Assembly: GCA_942159475.1 (NCBI GenBank)
Contig: OW804098.1
Location: 118,259,374-118,323,373 of the forward strand
Length of the DNA stretch: 64,000 nt
Direction: 5' to 3'
DNA from: Sthenelais limicola
Taxonomy: Eukaryota; Annelida; Polychaeta; Phyllodocida; Sigalionidae
Shown: one piece after another, positions 24,438-36,200 of the stretch
Layout of the letters: every line of letters begins with the position of its first letter
How positions within the stretch are numbered: position 1 is the stretch's first letter
The notes under the pieces: generated by a model
What the model was told of the DNA's origin: nothing
What the model saw: the letters and a program-made list of their open reading frames with translations, nothing else
Databases searched by the model: none
Made by a program: the position numbers and the translations under genes

Positions 24438-25340
24438 TAAAATTGACGACAGAGTTAACTACAAATATTTTATTAGAAAGAAAATTTACACTATAAGAAC
24501 CAAGATACATTCAATGTCGAAATTGTATAATTCGTGTGATAAGAACACACTTTTGTTATTGTACAAAACAATGATATTACCAATCATCGATTATGGTGAC
24601 TTGTTTTATCGATCGTCCACACTGGCCCAACTGAAAAAACTGCAAACTTTGCAGAATTCAGCTTTTAAAATTATTTTGAAATTGCCGAAGTTGACCAGTA
24701 CAAGAGAGGTCCACAAATCCTTTAACTTGCCCTCTCTCTCGACTAGAAGGGATAGCCACTTACTGGATTTGGCTTTCCTTAGATCGAGAAACGAAGATAA
24801 TGTTGATAAAAGGAAAATAAGTTTAAGGAGTTTAGCGAAAGGCAAAAAATTGGTTGTTCCGACACCGAAAAATGACATTTTTAAAAAGTCGTATGTTTAT
24901 TCATTAACAAATTTGTGGAACAATCTACCAGATGATATTCAGGTAACCAAAACAATAATACAATTTCGGCAATATTTGAAGACAACTTATTTGTGTGATT
25001 ATGACGAATATTTGTCAGATGAATAAATCGCATATTGCTTAACAGATCATTGAGAAAATGATCAGCCACCAAATAAAAGGCACACAAGACCTTATGTAAA
25101 ATCGATACATCGATACTTCTAAATCAATGTAATTACATTGTTCTTTATCTTCATGATATTGTAATCTGCTTGTATGTAACCTTTAGTCATTGTTAAATGT
25201 ATAAACTGTTATGTAGTTCGTAGAATTGACCTCATATGATGGAAACTATTTACTCACTTGAGCCATGCATTAATGCAGAGTAATGATTAGAAATAGAAGG
25301 GTGATTTAAATTGAAATAAAAAAACGACTGGACATTGACT
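24438..25340 (+). mobile_element. 5'-truncated non-LTR retrotransposon (C-terminal fragment)
   Basis: An in-frame coding stretch from about 24439 to the stop at 25026 encodes the segment after the reverse transcriptase core. ILPIIDYGDLFYRSS and LKKLQTLQNSAFKIILKLPK correspond to residues near the C-terminus of the larger element's protein (ILPLLDYGDVIYSGC, IDKLQILQNKCLKIALKLPK). It ends in STTNLWNNLPDDIQ-type sequence, typical of CR1/L2/Rex-group LINEs. An untranslated tail follows to an A-rich end near 25320. It is dead on arrival: no endonuclease and no RT core. Confidence 0.85.
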
Positions 25341-25523
25341 TTGAACATTGAACTATGAACAATACAACTAAAATGTCGGATTATCTTAAAAATTATCATT
25401 GTAGATCTATCAACACCCTTATGAATATTGAAGATTGGTATGTAGAGGGCTGGCTCTTGTTTTGTGTTTAACTCTATATCGGTTTTGAACAGACAGATTA
25501 ATGTACAATTTAATAACCAGTAC

Positions 25524-25592
25524 TGACCCGGGCGTGACCCGGGCGTGACCCGGGCGTGACCCGGGCGTGACCCGGGCGTGACCCGGGCGTGA
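25524..25592. repeat. 11-bp minisatellite, six perfect units
   Basis: Six units of TGACCCGGGCG, GC-rich in an AT-rich setting. Each unit carries CCCGGG and a CpG pair. It ends directly at a long hairpin (25594-25644). Confidence 0.95.
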
Positions 25593-25593
25593 C

Positions 25594-25644
25594 CGGTGAG
25601 TGTCTTTCACGCGTGCCTTCGGCACTTGTGAAAGACACTCACCG
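25594..25644. other. 51-nt hairpin next to the 11-bp array
   Basis: Left arm CGGTGAGTGTCTTTCAC is perfectly complementary to GTGAAAGACACTCACCG. Within the 17-base middle, GTGCC and GGCAC pair again around TTC. Only a GC/TT mismatch interrupts a 22-pair stem. Confidence 0.9.
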
Positions 25645-25709
25645 AAAGCCACTTGCGTTTTGTGAATACGTTTCCCCATATGCAGCTCGCGTTTAGTTAT
25701 ATCTTAGTA

Positions 25710-25785
25710 TTTAGAACCTGATCGTCTTAAATCTGGGTTGTTTAAGGGGATTGGTGAAGGTTAATTGTACACTTTCGGAAGACTT
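25710..25785 (-). mobile_element. MITE family A, copy 8 (end fragment)
   Basis: Only the last 75 bp or so: GGGGATTGGTGAAGG, AATTGTACACTTTC and GACTTGACCC match the complement of a family A end. Confidence 0.55.
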
Positions 25786-25995
25786 GACCCAGGTTATCCA
25801 TTGCGATCTTTCAGTGGACCTAGAATTGTTATTTTTCTATTGTTTTACAACAATATTTTCAGTTGGGGAGGTGGGGAGGGGGGGGGGCTGCTTAGCGCTT
25901 TTAGGCGTATGATATATTTAATGTATTCATATCATTTAGGACAGGCTGGAAGACCTATTAGTAGATGCTCAAGCCCTATTCTGTATCATTTTTGA

Positions 25996-28758
25996 TTGAT
26001 GGTGAATACACATGCGACCAGTTTGGATAGAAACCTGGACCACGAACTGGATGGGTACAACTCTATTGTTAGACAAGATCGCTGTGTACTAAACCCTGAT
26101 AACAGTGTTAAATTGGGTGGTGGCGTTGGGTGCTATATAAAAAATGGTTACACTTTCAAAACACACAATACTCTGAATGTATCAAATGCGAATATTGAGC
26201 TACTATGTTGTACTATTCTGTTCACTAATAAGAGGAACCTAAATATTTTTGTTGTATATAAACCGCCAGATGGCGACAAGAATGTTTTTATGGAAGAATT
26301 ACTTGCTACTGTCTCAAAACCTATCTTTGACAACAATAACTGTGATGTTGTAATTGCCGGAGATTTCAATTTTAACATGTTTAATACCCAGGACCAAGCA
26401 GTCATAAATCTTACAGATATGGGTCATGAACTGGGGTTAACTCAGTTGATAAATGACACAACCAGATTTGACATTAGGGAAGACAGAGAGCGTGTCCATG
26501 AGTCCTGTCTAGATTTGATTTTTAGCAAGGAGGATTATGTGTATGCTAGTGGTGTACTCGATTTATGGGTAGCTGACCATCTGATGACATTTGTAACCCT
26601 TAGGAGACAAAAGTTCAAATCTCGCAAACCAAAAGTAATTGAATACAGAAACTATAGAGACTATACGACTGCTGATTTTATTACTAGAATTAGAAATATC
26701 GACTGGAACTGTATCATTGATTTGGAAAACCCTGAAGAGGCTTGGAATCTTTTCATTGTAAAGTTATCTACAGCCCTGTCACGCATATGTCCAGTCGTAA
26801 AGAAAAAAATTACCCTACCTAGGGAAAAATGGATGACTGACAAGCTGCTTATACAAATAAGAGATAAGGACAAAGCACTGAAAAAAGCCAAAAAAACGAG
26901 AAAACACAATGACTGGGTGACAGCTAAAAAAAAAAGAAACAGAGTTACTAACTTATGCCGCAAGGCCAGAAAAAGGTACCTGTCTAACCTAAGCATAGAA
27001 ACTTTCAATGACAACAAAGAATTCTGGTCAATGGTTGGTCAGCTCATTCCCAAAAAGTCAAGAAATTCTAACAATGAAATAAATATTATTGATGACAACA
27101 CTAAACTACCAGTACCCATTGAAAATGTAGCTACACATTTCAATAACTTTTTTGCCTCAATTGGAGAGAATTTAGCAGCACAAATTGATGCGCCATGGAC
27201 TTTTATAGGGCAAGAGTGTGAACAAACCTTGAATGATGTGTTTACAAATCCAGATGAGATTGTAAAAATTGCACAAGATATCAATGTCAACAAGGGTAGC
27301 AATATTCCATTCATAAAGTCGTTTGTTTTCAAAGATGTATTCAAAGCGATACCCTCTGTCTTGAGTCACATATTTAACCTCATATTTGCTTCAAATTTGA
27401 TTCCAAATTCCTGGAAAAAAGGATGTGTCACACCGTTGTTCAAAGGCGGAGAAGCCTCAGTAATTTCTAACTATAGACCTATAACCCAGCTTCCTATTCA
27501 GTCAAAATTATTAGAAAAGGTTATTCACAGTAGACTACTAGATTTCTTTGAAAATCACAATGTCCTTTCCAATAGACAAAATGGTTACAGAAAATCAAGA
27601 TCGACTGTAGACACAATCTCTGACTTAACAGACGACATACTAAAAGACAGGAACAATGCTAACACCTCTTTCGCTGTATTTTTTGACCTAAAAAAGGCAT
27701 TTGATACGGTGAACCACAATGTACTTTTAGCTAAACTAGACAAATATGGTATTAAGGGCAACTTGCTTGCCTTGTTGCATAACTACCTCTCAGGGAGAAC
27801 ACAAACAACAGTTTGCAATGATACTGAATCTTTGAGTGCTAGTATAAATTATGGAGTCCCCCAGGGATCTATCCTGGGGCCCCTGCTTTTTCTTATCTAT
27901 GTAAATGATGTAGAACATTGTCTTGTTCATAGCAAAGTAAAGCTTTTTGCAGATGACACTGTCATATACTGTAGCCATAAGAACACTGACACCCTGAATG
28001 TACTACTGCAAGAAGATACTAACAATTTTTTTCGTTGGTGTGAGTCTAATAAATTGACATTGAATGTAACCAAAACTAAGACAATGCACCTCAGAGGTGT
28101 TCGAAGCAGAGTAAATCATGTTAAACCAAATATTATCATTAGTGGTACTCAGCTTGATTGTGTAGAATCTTACAAATACTTGGGCATTACATTAGACGCC
28201 AATCTCAAATATGATATGCAAGTGCGATCTACCCATAAAAATGTGAGTCATAAAATGTACCTCCTCAAGAGAATTTCTAAACTGGTGCCACCACAGGTTC
28301 TTCTAAGAATTTACAAGGTATTTATACTCCCATTGTTAGATTACGGTGATGTTATCTACAGCGGATGTGCAGCAAGGCACATTGACAAACTGCAAATTTT
28401 ACAAAACAAGTGCCTAAAAATTGCACTCAAACTCCCAAAGTTAACAAATACACTACTTATTCACAGAATAGCCAGAGTACCAATGTTAGTGGACAGGAGG
28501 AGGGCTCATATCCTAAACCTTGCCTTTAAACGAAGCCAAAAACCAGCCTTTGTTGACCAAAATGTAAGACAGACCAGACAATGGCAGGCACCAGTGCTGT
28601 TCTCCAATAGGCCAAACATTGTGTCTTATGACCAAAGTGTCCAAAGAAAAACTGCGTTATTATGGAACAATCTCGATGTTGACACAAGAAACATAAATGA
28701 TTATAAGGTCTTCACAGCCTTAACCAAGGCTGAATGTATGTTACCTATATTCTCTTAA
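25996..28758 (+). CDS. LINE polyprotein: partial endonuclease plus reverse transcriptase
   Basis: 920 codons without a stop. Endonuclease/exonuclease/phosphatase motifs: GGGVGCYIKNG (about residue 42), VVIAGDFNFN (about 118), SCLDLIFSK (about 170) and ADHLMTFVTL (about 193), with the catalytic D-H near the end. The first 50-80 residues of the domain, including the usual TETW motif, are missing, so the first ATG is incidental. Reverse transcriptase motifs: FFDLKKAFDTVNHNVLLAKL (about 560), YGVPQGSILGPLLFLIYVND (about 620) and the catalytic FADDTVIYC (about 650). A C-terminal DYGDVIYSGC region follows. No zinc knuckle is seen. It was competent for target-primed reverse transcription before truncation; now it lacks a full endonuclease and promoter. 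The intact RT frame suggests a fairly recent insertion. Confidence 0.93.
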   Translation: MMVNTHATSLDRNLDHELDGYNSIVRQDRCVLNPDNSVKLGGGVGCYIKNGYTFKTHNTLNVSNANIELLCCTILFTNKRNLNIFVVYKPPDGDKNVFMEELLATVSKPIFDNNNCDVVIAGDFNFNMFNTQDQAVINLTDMGHELGLTQLINDTTRFDIREDRERVHESCLDLIFSKEDYVYASGVLDLWVADHLMTFVTLRRQKFKSRKPKVIEYRNYRDYTTADFITRIRNIDWNCIIDLENPEEAWNLFIVKLSTALSRICPVVKKKITLPREKWMTDKLLIQIRDKDKALKKAKKTRKHNDWVTAKKKRNRVTNLCRKARKRYLSNLSIETFNDNKEFWSMVGQLIPKKSRNSNNEINIIDDNTKLPVPIENVATHFNNFFASIGENLAAQIDAPWTFIGQECEQTLNDVFTNPDEIVKIAQDINVNKGSNIPFIKSFVFKDVFKAIPSVLSHIFNLIFASNLIPNSWKKGCVTPLFKGGEASVISNYRPITQLPIQSKLLEKVIHSRLLDFFENHNVLSNRQNGYRKSRSTVDTISDLTDDILKDRNNANTSFAVFFDLKKAFDTVNHNVLLAKLDKYGIKGNLLALLHNYLSGRTQTTVCNDTESLSASINYGVPQGSILGPLLFLIYVNDVEHCLVHSKVKLFADDTVIYCSHKNTDTLNVLLQEDTNNFFRWCESNKLTLNVTKTKTMHLRGVRSRVNHVKPNIIISGTQLDCVESYKYLGITLDANLKYDMQVRSTHKNVSHKMYLLKRISKLVPPQVLLRIYKVFILPLLDYGDVIYSGCAARHIDKLQILQNKCLKIALKLPKLTNTLLIHRIARVPMLVDRRRAHILNLAFKRSQKPAFVDQNVRQTRQWQAPVLFSNRPNIVSYDQSVQRKTALLWNNLDVDTRNINDYKVFTALTKAECMLPIFS

Positions 28759-29050
28759 AACCGTAAATATCCTCCTATCTCTCACCCCTCATCCTATCAT
28801 TGTAGTTGTCTCCTAGTTTCTTCTTTTAGCGAGTCTCTTTCTATTTGTTACATGCATAAACAAGTTACAGTTTATAGAACCCAAAGGTAATAGCCACTCA
28901 ACCAGATTTAACCATTCAAATGGTTAAAACTGAGGCTCATTTCCTACCAATTATACACATGTCATTGTACTCTGCAAGAATAGATTGTATATTGTCATAT
29001 TATTTTGTGTATCGATTAATAAACGTTTCTAATAAAAAAAAATAAAAAAA
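25996..29050 (+). mobile_element. 5'-truncated CR1/L2/Rex-type LINE with long open frame
   Basis: Non-LTR retrotransposon. The body starts inside the endonuclease domain and runs through reverse transcriptase to an untranslated 3' region ending in an AATAAA/A-rich tail at about 29020-29050. No upstream ORF1 is present and clear target duplications were not found. The element lies between the MITE fragment at 25710 and the CARD-NACHT gene. Confidence 0.9.
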
Positions 29051-30202
29051 TATATTGATACATAGTATGTGGACGAAATTTATTGATTGTGTATATCGAT
29101 GCGTATCTGCGGTCATCCTAATAGTTATATTTCTCTAATTTACTAGATCTGGAGCTGTTGCTAACACTTATTTCATACATAAAGATCTGTAGGAGTATTT
29201 GTAGTATACAAGTAGATTACCTAATGGTTAGAATAATTAGAACCTCACTGATCACAAATCCAATTTCCTGCGACTTGCGACGGAAACAAACCTATTTTTT
29301 GTTCTTATACCATGCGATTCTTTGCAACATCGTTGAACAATATTAAGGAATTATATTCCTTACACCTTAAAACTGCTACCATACATAGCACTAGCATCCT
29401 CAAGAAGTCCCTGACTCCCTGAAACAATCCTCAATACTCTGGGCAGAACAAAACTAGAAGTCGAAAGCTGGTCACAGCACCAGTTGTAGTGGATTTCACG
29501 CATAGTACACAGTTCCAGTTCGGCTCTTATCTTATCCTAATAAAGAATTCAAATACCCAACACAGACATACTCTAGCGTTCATTCTTTATTTTACAGATT
29601 CTCGGACACAAAGCTTGGAGCAGCTTGTCAATGTAGGTCTGCCCGAGGCAGGTGTAGCAGTACACATCAGGCAGAAGGTACACATCATCGCTGTTAAAAG
29701 TTAGTGATAAAATGGACAATAGAGGCACAAATCCTATTTATAACGGAAATCCTAGCTTGGATACATCCGTGGTTTACCTGGTGTTACTCACCAGTAACAC
29801 ACTCTATACAAAATCCCCTACATGAGGATAGTCTTCATGGCCAAGTATACACATGCTTGTACAGTTGTGAAAAATTGTAATAGTATTTCCAATTATTTGT
29901 AAATAATCAATTTTAAGTTCTTTAATGAGTCAATTATTAGCTCTTTCATCTTTAAAAATGCAAACTCATTTATAGGACAGCTTCTGTTGTAACTAGCCAA
30001 AGGTAAAAGTTAGGATCTTTACCAACATTATTGTTACTGGAAAACAACAATAATTGTGGTAATAAACACATCCAATAATAAACAATTTCAAGGATCCTTC
30101 AAAATTATGTCCCTACACCAACAGGATCGAGCCACTCATCTTGATAAATTACACACCACAGGCAATCCTTCATCCATGTTTGGCAGTGCAAATCGCACAT
30201 GA
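28759..30202. other. LINE tail and gene-free spacer
   Basis: 28759-29050 is the untranslated end of the LINE. 29050-30202 holds no supported gene; short frames here lack protein features. It is the 3' flank of the minus-strand CARD-NACHT gene. A TTTATT near 29587 would be an AATAAA on that strand, but it is some 600 bases from the stop. Confidence 0.6.
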
Positions 30203-33200
30203 TTACATTATCAAGCACATTTTACACTTCCGATTTGTAGGTTCACTGATCTCCTGCCCATGAGGATCAAACCATCTACAATTATGTAGCTTCACCCTCT
30301 CATTGATCTTGCTCAACTGTGAGGAAACCGACTGTGCTGCATTCACATACAGATGTATCATATTAAGCCCAATCTTTACCCCTTTCTTTTCACGCTTACA
30401 AAGTCTGCCCCCAAGGCTGTCTGAGACTAAGTCTGAAACATGCACATAACCATTAGTTACGCAAACCCACTTCAGATATTTACTGCCCAGCAGTACATGT
30501 GAGGAGCTGATGGCTTGTAGCAGAGCCATTACAGCCAGACATTTACCTTGTTGATGTTCATCAACAGGAATGGTTGACTCACCAAGCCACACATATAAAG
30601 TCTTACATGGTGGAATCTGTTCTAATGCAAACTGATGTTGTTGTGAGGAGAATGCCTCTACAGGCAAAGTAAGTGATAGTGAATGTTGTGTATGATAATC
30701 CAAGATAAGGTTCAGCTCTTGATATTGATCCTTTAGAGGTGCATGGGGAGAAACCTTCCACTGCTCTAGTGTATGAGCCATATCTCCAGGGCAGGAAGCT
30801 ACCACTTTGTACTCTCTATCCCCAGTCTGCTCTACTTGTCCATACCTGTCTGTATCTGGAATCAGGAACCTGTTGAACTCTTCTCCCTCATGAGTGAACC
30901 ATCTACATTCATCTAGCTCCACCCTCTCATTGATTTTGCTCCACAGTGTGGAAACTGACTGTGCTGCATTCACATACAGATGTGTCTCACCAAACACAAC
31001 CGTTACTCCTTTCTTCTTCAGCTCTACAAGTCCCTCTCGACAGCTGTCTGAGACTAAGTCTGAAACATGCACATAACCTTTAGATACGAAAACCACGTTC
31101 AGATATTTACTGTCCCGCAGCACATATGAGGAGCTGATGGCTTGTAGCAGACCCATTACATCCAGATATTTACCTTCTGGTTGTTCATCAACTTGAATAG
31201 CAGACTCACAAAGGGCCACACCTAAAGTCTTACATGGTGGTATCTGTTCTAATGCAGACTGATGTTGCTGTGAGGAGAATGCCTCAACAGGCAAAGTAAG
31301 ACATGAAGAATGCTGTGTCCTATAATCCAAGATAAGCTGCAGCTCTTGATATTGATCCTTTAGAGGTGCATGAGGAGAACACTTCCACCGTTCTAGTGTA
31401 TAGGCTGCATCACCAGGGCAGGAAGCTACCACTTTGTACCCTAAATCTCCAGTCTGCTCTACTTGTCCATACCTGTCTGTACCTGGAATCAGGAACCTGT
31501 TGAACTCTTCTCCCTCATGAGTGAACCATCTACATTCATTTAGCTTCACCCTCTCATTGATCTTGCTCCACAGTGTGGAAACTGACTGTGCTGCATTCAC
31601 ATACAGATGTGTCTCTTTTAACACAACCCTTACCCCATTCTTCTCCAGCTGTAGACGTTTGTCACAAAGGCTGTCTGAGACTAAGTCTGAAACATGCAGA
31701 TAACCATTAGATACCGCAACCGTCTTCAGATGTTCACTTTCCTGCAGCACCTGTGAGGAGCTGATGGCTTGTAGCAGAGGCATTACAGCCAGACATTTAC
31801 CTTCTGGTTGTTCATCAACAGGAATAGTTGGGTCACTAAGAAACACATGTAAAGCCTTACATGGTGGTATCTGTTCTAATGCAGACTCATGTAGTTGTGA
31901 AGAGAATGCCTCAATAGGCAAAGTAAGTGTTGAGGAATGCTGTGTCTTATAAGTCAAGTTAAGGAGCAGCTCTTGATATTGATCCTTTAGAGGTGCATGA
32001 GGAGAACACTTCCACCGTTCTAGTGTATGAGCCATATCTCCAGGGCAGGAAGCTACCACTTTGTACTCTCTATCCCCAGTCTGCTCTACTTGTCCATACC
32101 TGTCTGTATCTGGAATCAGGAACCTGTTGAACTCTTCTCCATCATGAGTGAACCATCTACAATCATGTAGCGCCACCCTCTCATTGATCTTGCTCCACAG
32201 TGTGGACACTGACTGTGCTGCATTCACATGCAGATGTGTCTCAGTTAAACAAATCTGTACCCCTGTCTTCTTCAGCTCTACACTTGAATCAAAAAGGCTG
32301 TCTGAGACTAAGTCTGGGACTAAGTCTGAATCATGCAAATAACCTCTATATACTATAACAATCTTCGGAGATTTACTTTCCAGCAGTACATGTGAGGAGC
32401 TGATGGCTTGTAGCAGAGGCATTACATTGAGGCTATTACCTTGTGGATGTTCATCAATAGGAATAGTTGACTCACCAAGCCACACATATAAAGTCTTACA
32501 AGGTGGTATCTGTTCTAATGCAGACTGATGTTGCTGTGAGGAGAATGCCTCTACAGGCAAAGTAAGTGTTGAGGAATGCTGTGTGTCATAATGCAAGTTA
32601 AGGAGCAGCTCTTGATATTGATCCTTAAGAGGCGCATTAGGAGAACACTTCCACCGTTCTAGTGTATGAGCCATATCTCCAGGGCAGGAAGCTACCACCT
32701 TGTACTTTCTATCCTCAGTCTGCTCTACTTGTCCATACCTGTCTGTACCTGGAATCAGGAACCTGTTGAACTCTTCTCCCTCATGAGTAAACCATCTACA
32801 TTCATATAGCGCCACCATCTCATTGATCTTGCTCCACAGTGAGGAAACTGACTGTGCTGCATTCACATACAGATGTGTCTCTTTTAACCCAACACTTACC
32901 CCATTCTTCATCAGCTCTACAAGTCCCTCTCGACAGCTGTCTGAGAGTAAGTCTGAAACATGCAGAAAACCATTCAATACACAAACTATCTCCAGATATT
33001 CACTCTCCTGCAGCACATGTGAGGAGCTGATGGCTTGTAGCAGAGGCATTGCATCCAGGCATTTACCTTGTGGATGTTCATCAACAGGAATAGTTGACGC
33101 AGGAAGAAACACATTTAAAGTCTTACATGGTGGTATCTGTTCTAATGCAGACTGATGTTGCTCTGAGGAGAATTCCTCTACAGGCAAAGTAAGAGATAAT

Positions 33201-36200
33201 GAAAAAACATAACCCAATATCAGGAATTTATTCTTTAGGGTCACAAGAGGTGTGTAGGGTCCAGCCCTCCATTGCCCTAGTACCTCTGCCATATCACCGG
33301 GACATGTAGCTGCTACACCACCACCTTCCCCATTGGCAGACAATATCTCCACATGTCGGTCTGTGCCAGGTACCTGGTATCTATTGAAAAGTTCTCCATC
33401 AGGAGTGAACCACTCACATGTTTCAAGCTCCAACATTTCCTCGACCCTGTCCATTAACGCTAGATTTGACCCTTCTTTATCCACAACAATTTTTGTATGA
33501 TGCATTGTGATAGCAATCCCATCTCTCCCGCCATTTGTGAGGCACTTCTCTTGTTTAACAGAGAGTAACTTAGATACTAACAAATAACCATGATGCACAT
33601 TCACTTTCCTCACACCTTTGTTACAAAGGTGTGTGTAAGTGGAGAATATAGACTGAACAATAGGCAATGCATCCCAACACTTATCCTTTGGATGCTTGTG
33701 AACTGAAATTTGTATCTCGCTGAGATATATGTCTAAAACTTCACAAGGTGGTATTTTGTGTAAGACTGCAGAATGTCCGTCTACGGTAAATTTGTTCAAT
33801 GATTCAGACTGATATTGACAACTGTATGATGAATAATGCAACAGTACTTCCTGAGTAGTCATGCCACCATATGGACCTGACGTCCACTGTTTGAAACCAT
33901 TTGTCACATCACTTGGATCACATGCTTGTATACCACACAACTGGCCTTCCTGCATCATGTGTACCCATTTGCATGTGTCATGCACACTGTAGTATGCTCC
34001 GAATTCGTCCTCCCTGTAACAACAATTTTAATTTAAATAATGGCAAATGCTGCTGAGCTTAGTTGCTCCCTTTAATATACTTGGCGAGATAAAGTTAAAC
34101 AATCTATTTAAAACTCAAGAGAACCTCTCCTCTTTCATCCAATATCTCTTCTCTTGTTCCGAAACATAGCAAACACTTCTTTTGTATCTGAAATTGGTGT
34201 GACGAATGCAAACTGTATTTCTTGTTGTAGCCTATTTCCATTCTATATCTGAGATCTTCATATACTTCTCACATATTTGTTTAACATTTAAAATGTAATA
34301 TATGTGTACATGCACATTCATACTTATGGCAGTATATCTTGTTCTATTATTTATTGCGCTTTGTGGTCATTATTCTACTGGATCTCAAGAATAAAAAAGT
34401 AAAAATGCAATACTTTTAGATGATAATTCTCTTCAAACTGTTTCCCTGGGCTGTTACTTATTATTCTAACATGCAGAGGGTAGCTGTTTAGAAGTTTATT
34501 TTAATATTAAGTTCTACAATTAAGTTCTAAAAATCAATACAAATCATGGACTATTTACCACCTTCCTAAAGCATCTCATATCAAAGTACTCTTTTCACAA
34601 TATTGATTTCATGTCCCTATTCTCAATTATATTATCCATTGTATATCAGCTCATATTTCTAACCTATATCTCAAATATTTATGACATTCTATGCAGCAAT
34701 GCACCAATCTAAATGTCAGAATAAGAGGATTCACATCATCAATCAGGGTACCCCAAAGATGTCTATCATCAGTGAATCGACAGAGACACTTAAATTTATT
34801 CTCTGCATGGTTGAATAAGTTACCTGCTCTTCCTATAGCAGCGCAATACATGGTTATAATGGACTTACTTTGAGTAATGACATGGCATCATCTGACCTAA
34901 TGTCCGTTGGAACACTGAATCCCGTACTTGCGTGTCTAGGACAGAAAGACATTCAGTAATGCGACGTCCAAGGTTCCCATCCTGTACTTCCGTTAATATT
35001 TTCCAGGCATCGTTTTTGTCTGAGTGACTACCGCTAAATATTTTGTGAATCTCTGTCACTAGTTCATTAAATTCCAGTAGCAATCCCTCATTTCTAATTG
35101 TTTGGGATTTTATGATCATCAGCAGTCCATCACCTGATTCCAACTCAGCAACAACTTTCTCAATTAGTTCATCATACATTATTCTGATCTTGTTGTAGAT
35201 TGAGTCGATTGAGACCATTTCATCATGTTTGGGCTCTGATATAAGCATCAGTCCTATGATGAAAACAAATTGAAAGACTTTTTCATTGTTTCTCTCAGTT
35301 TTCTTGGAGAGAGCCTGAAAGATGATAAGTTGCAAATCCAGCCAAACATCTTTCGAGCAAAGGTACATCAATATCAATTGTTGTATGTCTCCTCGGAGAG
35401 ATATAACGCCCTCTGCTGCCCAAAAGTCAAGAAAGGACTTGTGATATGGCTGGTAAATCCATGTCCGCTCCGCTGTGGTTGGGTCTTCATGGTCTTTCAC
35501 CAGGAGCTGTACCAAAGGGAACGCCAGACATAGGCTAAACTTTTCAAACAACTTCTCTGTGATGCCATCTTCCTCCTTGATGATATAGTACAGCATCATT
35601 TGATGGAACGTTGAGGCTGTGGCTTCATTCCACGGCTCTCTGCTACTGCTAAGATGTTCCCGTTTTGCTTCAAACCTCTCCAGTTCATGGTAAAAATCAT
35701 AGGTGGTCATTTCCCCAATAGAACAGACTGTGATGGAATTCATCAGCACAAGGTGGCAGATAATCGTTAATCGTAAAGGGTTCCTTAATATTGCTGCGAT
35801 CATTTCATTTTCGGAATATTTGTCATGGAAATAACATTCTAACTCTTTGAGTCCCACATTTTCTTCATGGTTTGCAATGTATTTCCTGATGTATTCAAGG
35901 CCTTGCATTACACTAAATCCATGAGTTTCAAGCTGCCTATCAAACAAGCTGTTATCAACCCCGGCTTTGTTGTCTCTTGAAGAAACAAGAATCAATGGAT
36001 TACCATCCTTACGGCTTTTGTCCACAAAGTCTTGTATTGACCGTCTGGCATTGTCGTCCACTAATTCATCCATACCGTCTATCACAACTTGTAGCACTAA
36101 TATCTCACTTTGTCTTGCTTCTTCATAGAGCAGTTGACGATGTTTCCCCAAGATTTGCTCTTGAATTGCCCTCCAAACATCACCTTCCTTTATTTCTTTC

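Noticed and set aside
25524..25592. CRISPR-like array
   Set aside because: Units are contiguous 11-mers without spacers, in an animal genome.
30894..33155. Several plus-strand open frames of 60-110 codons opposite the NLR array
   Set aside because: They recur once per repeat unit and are antisense shadows of the array.
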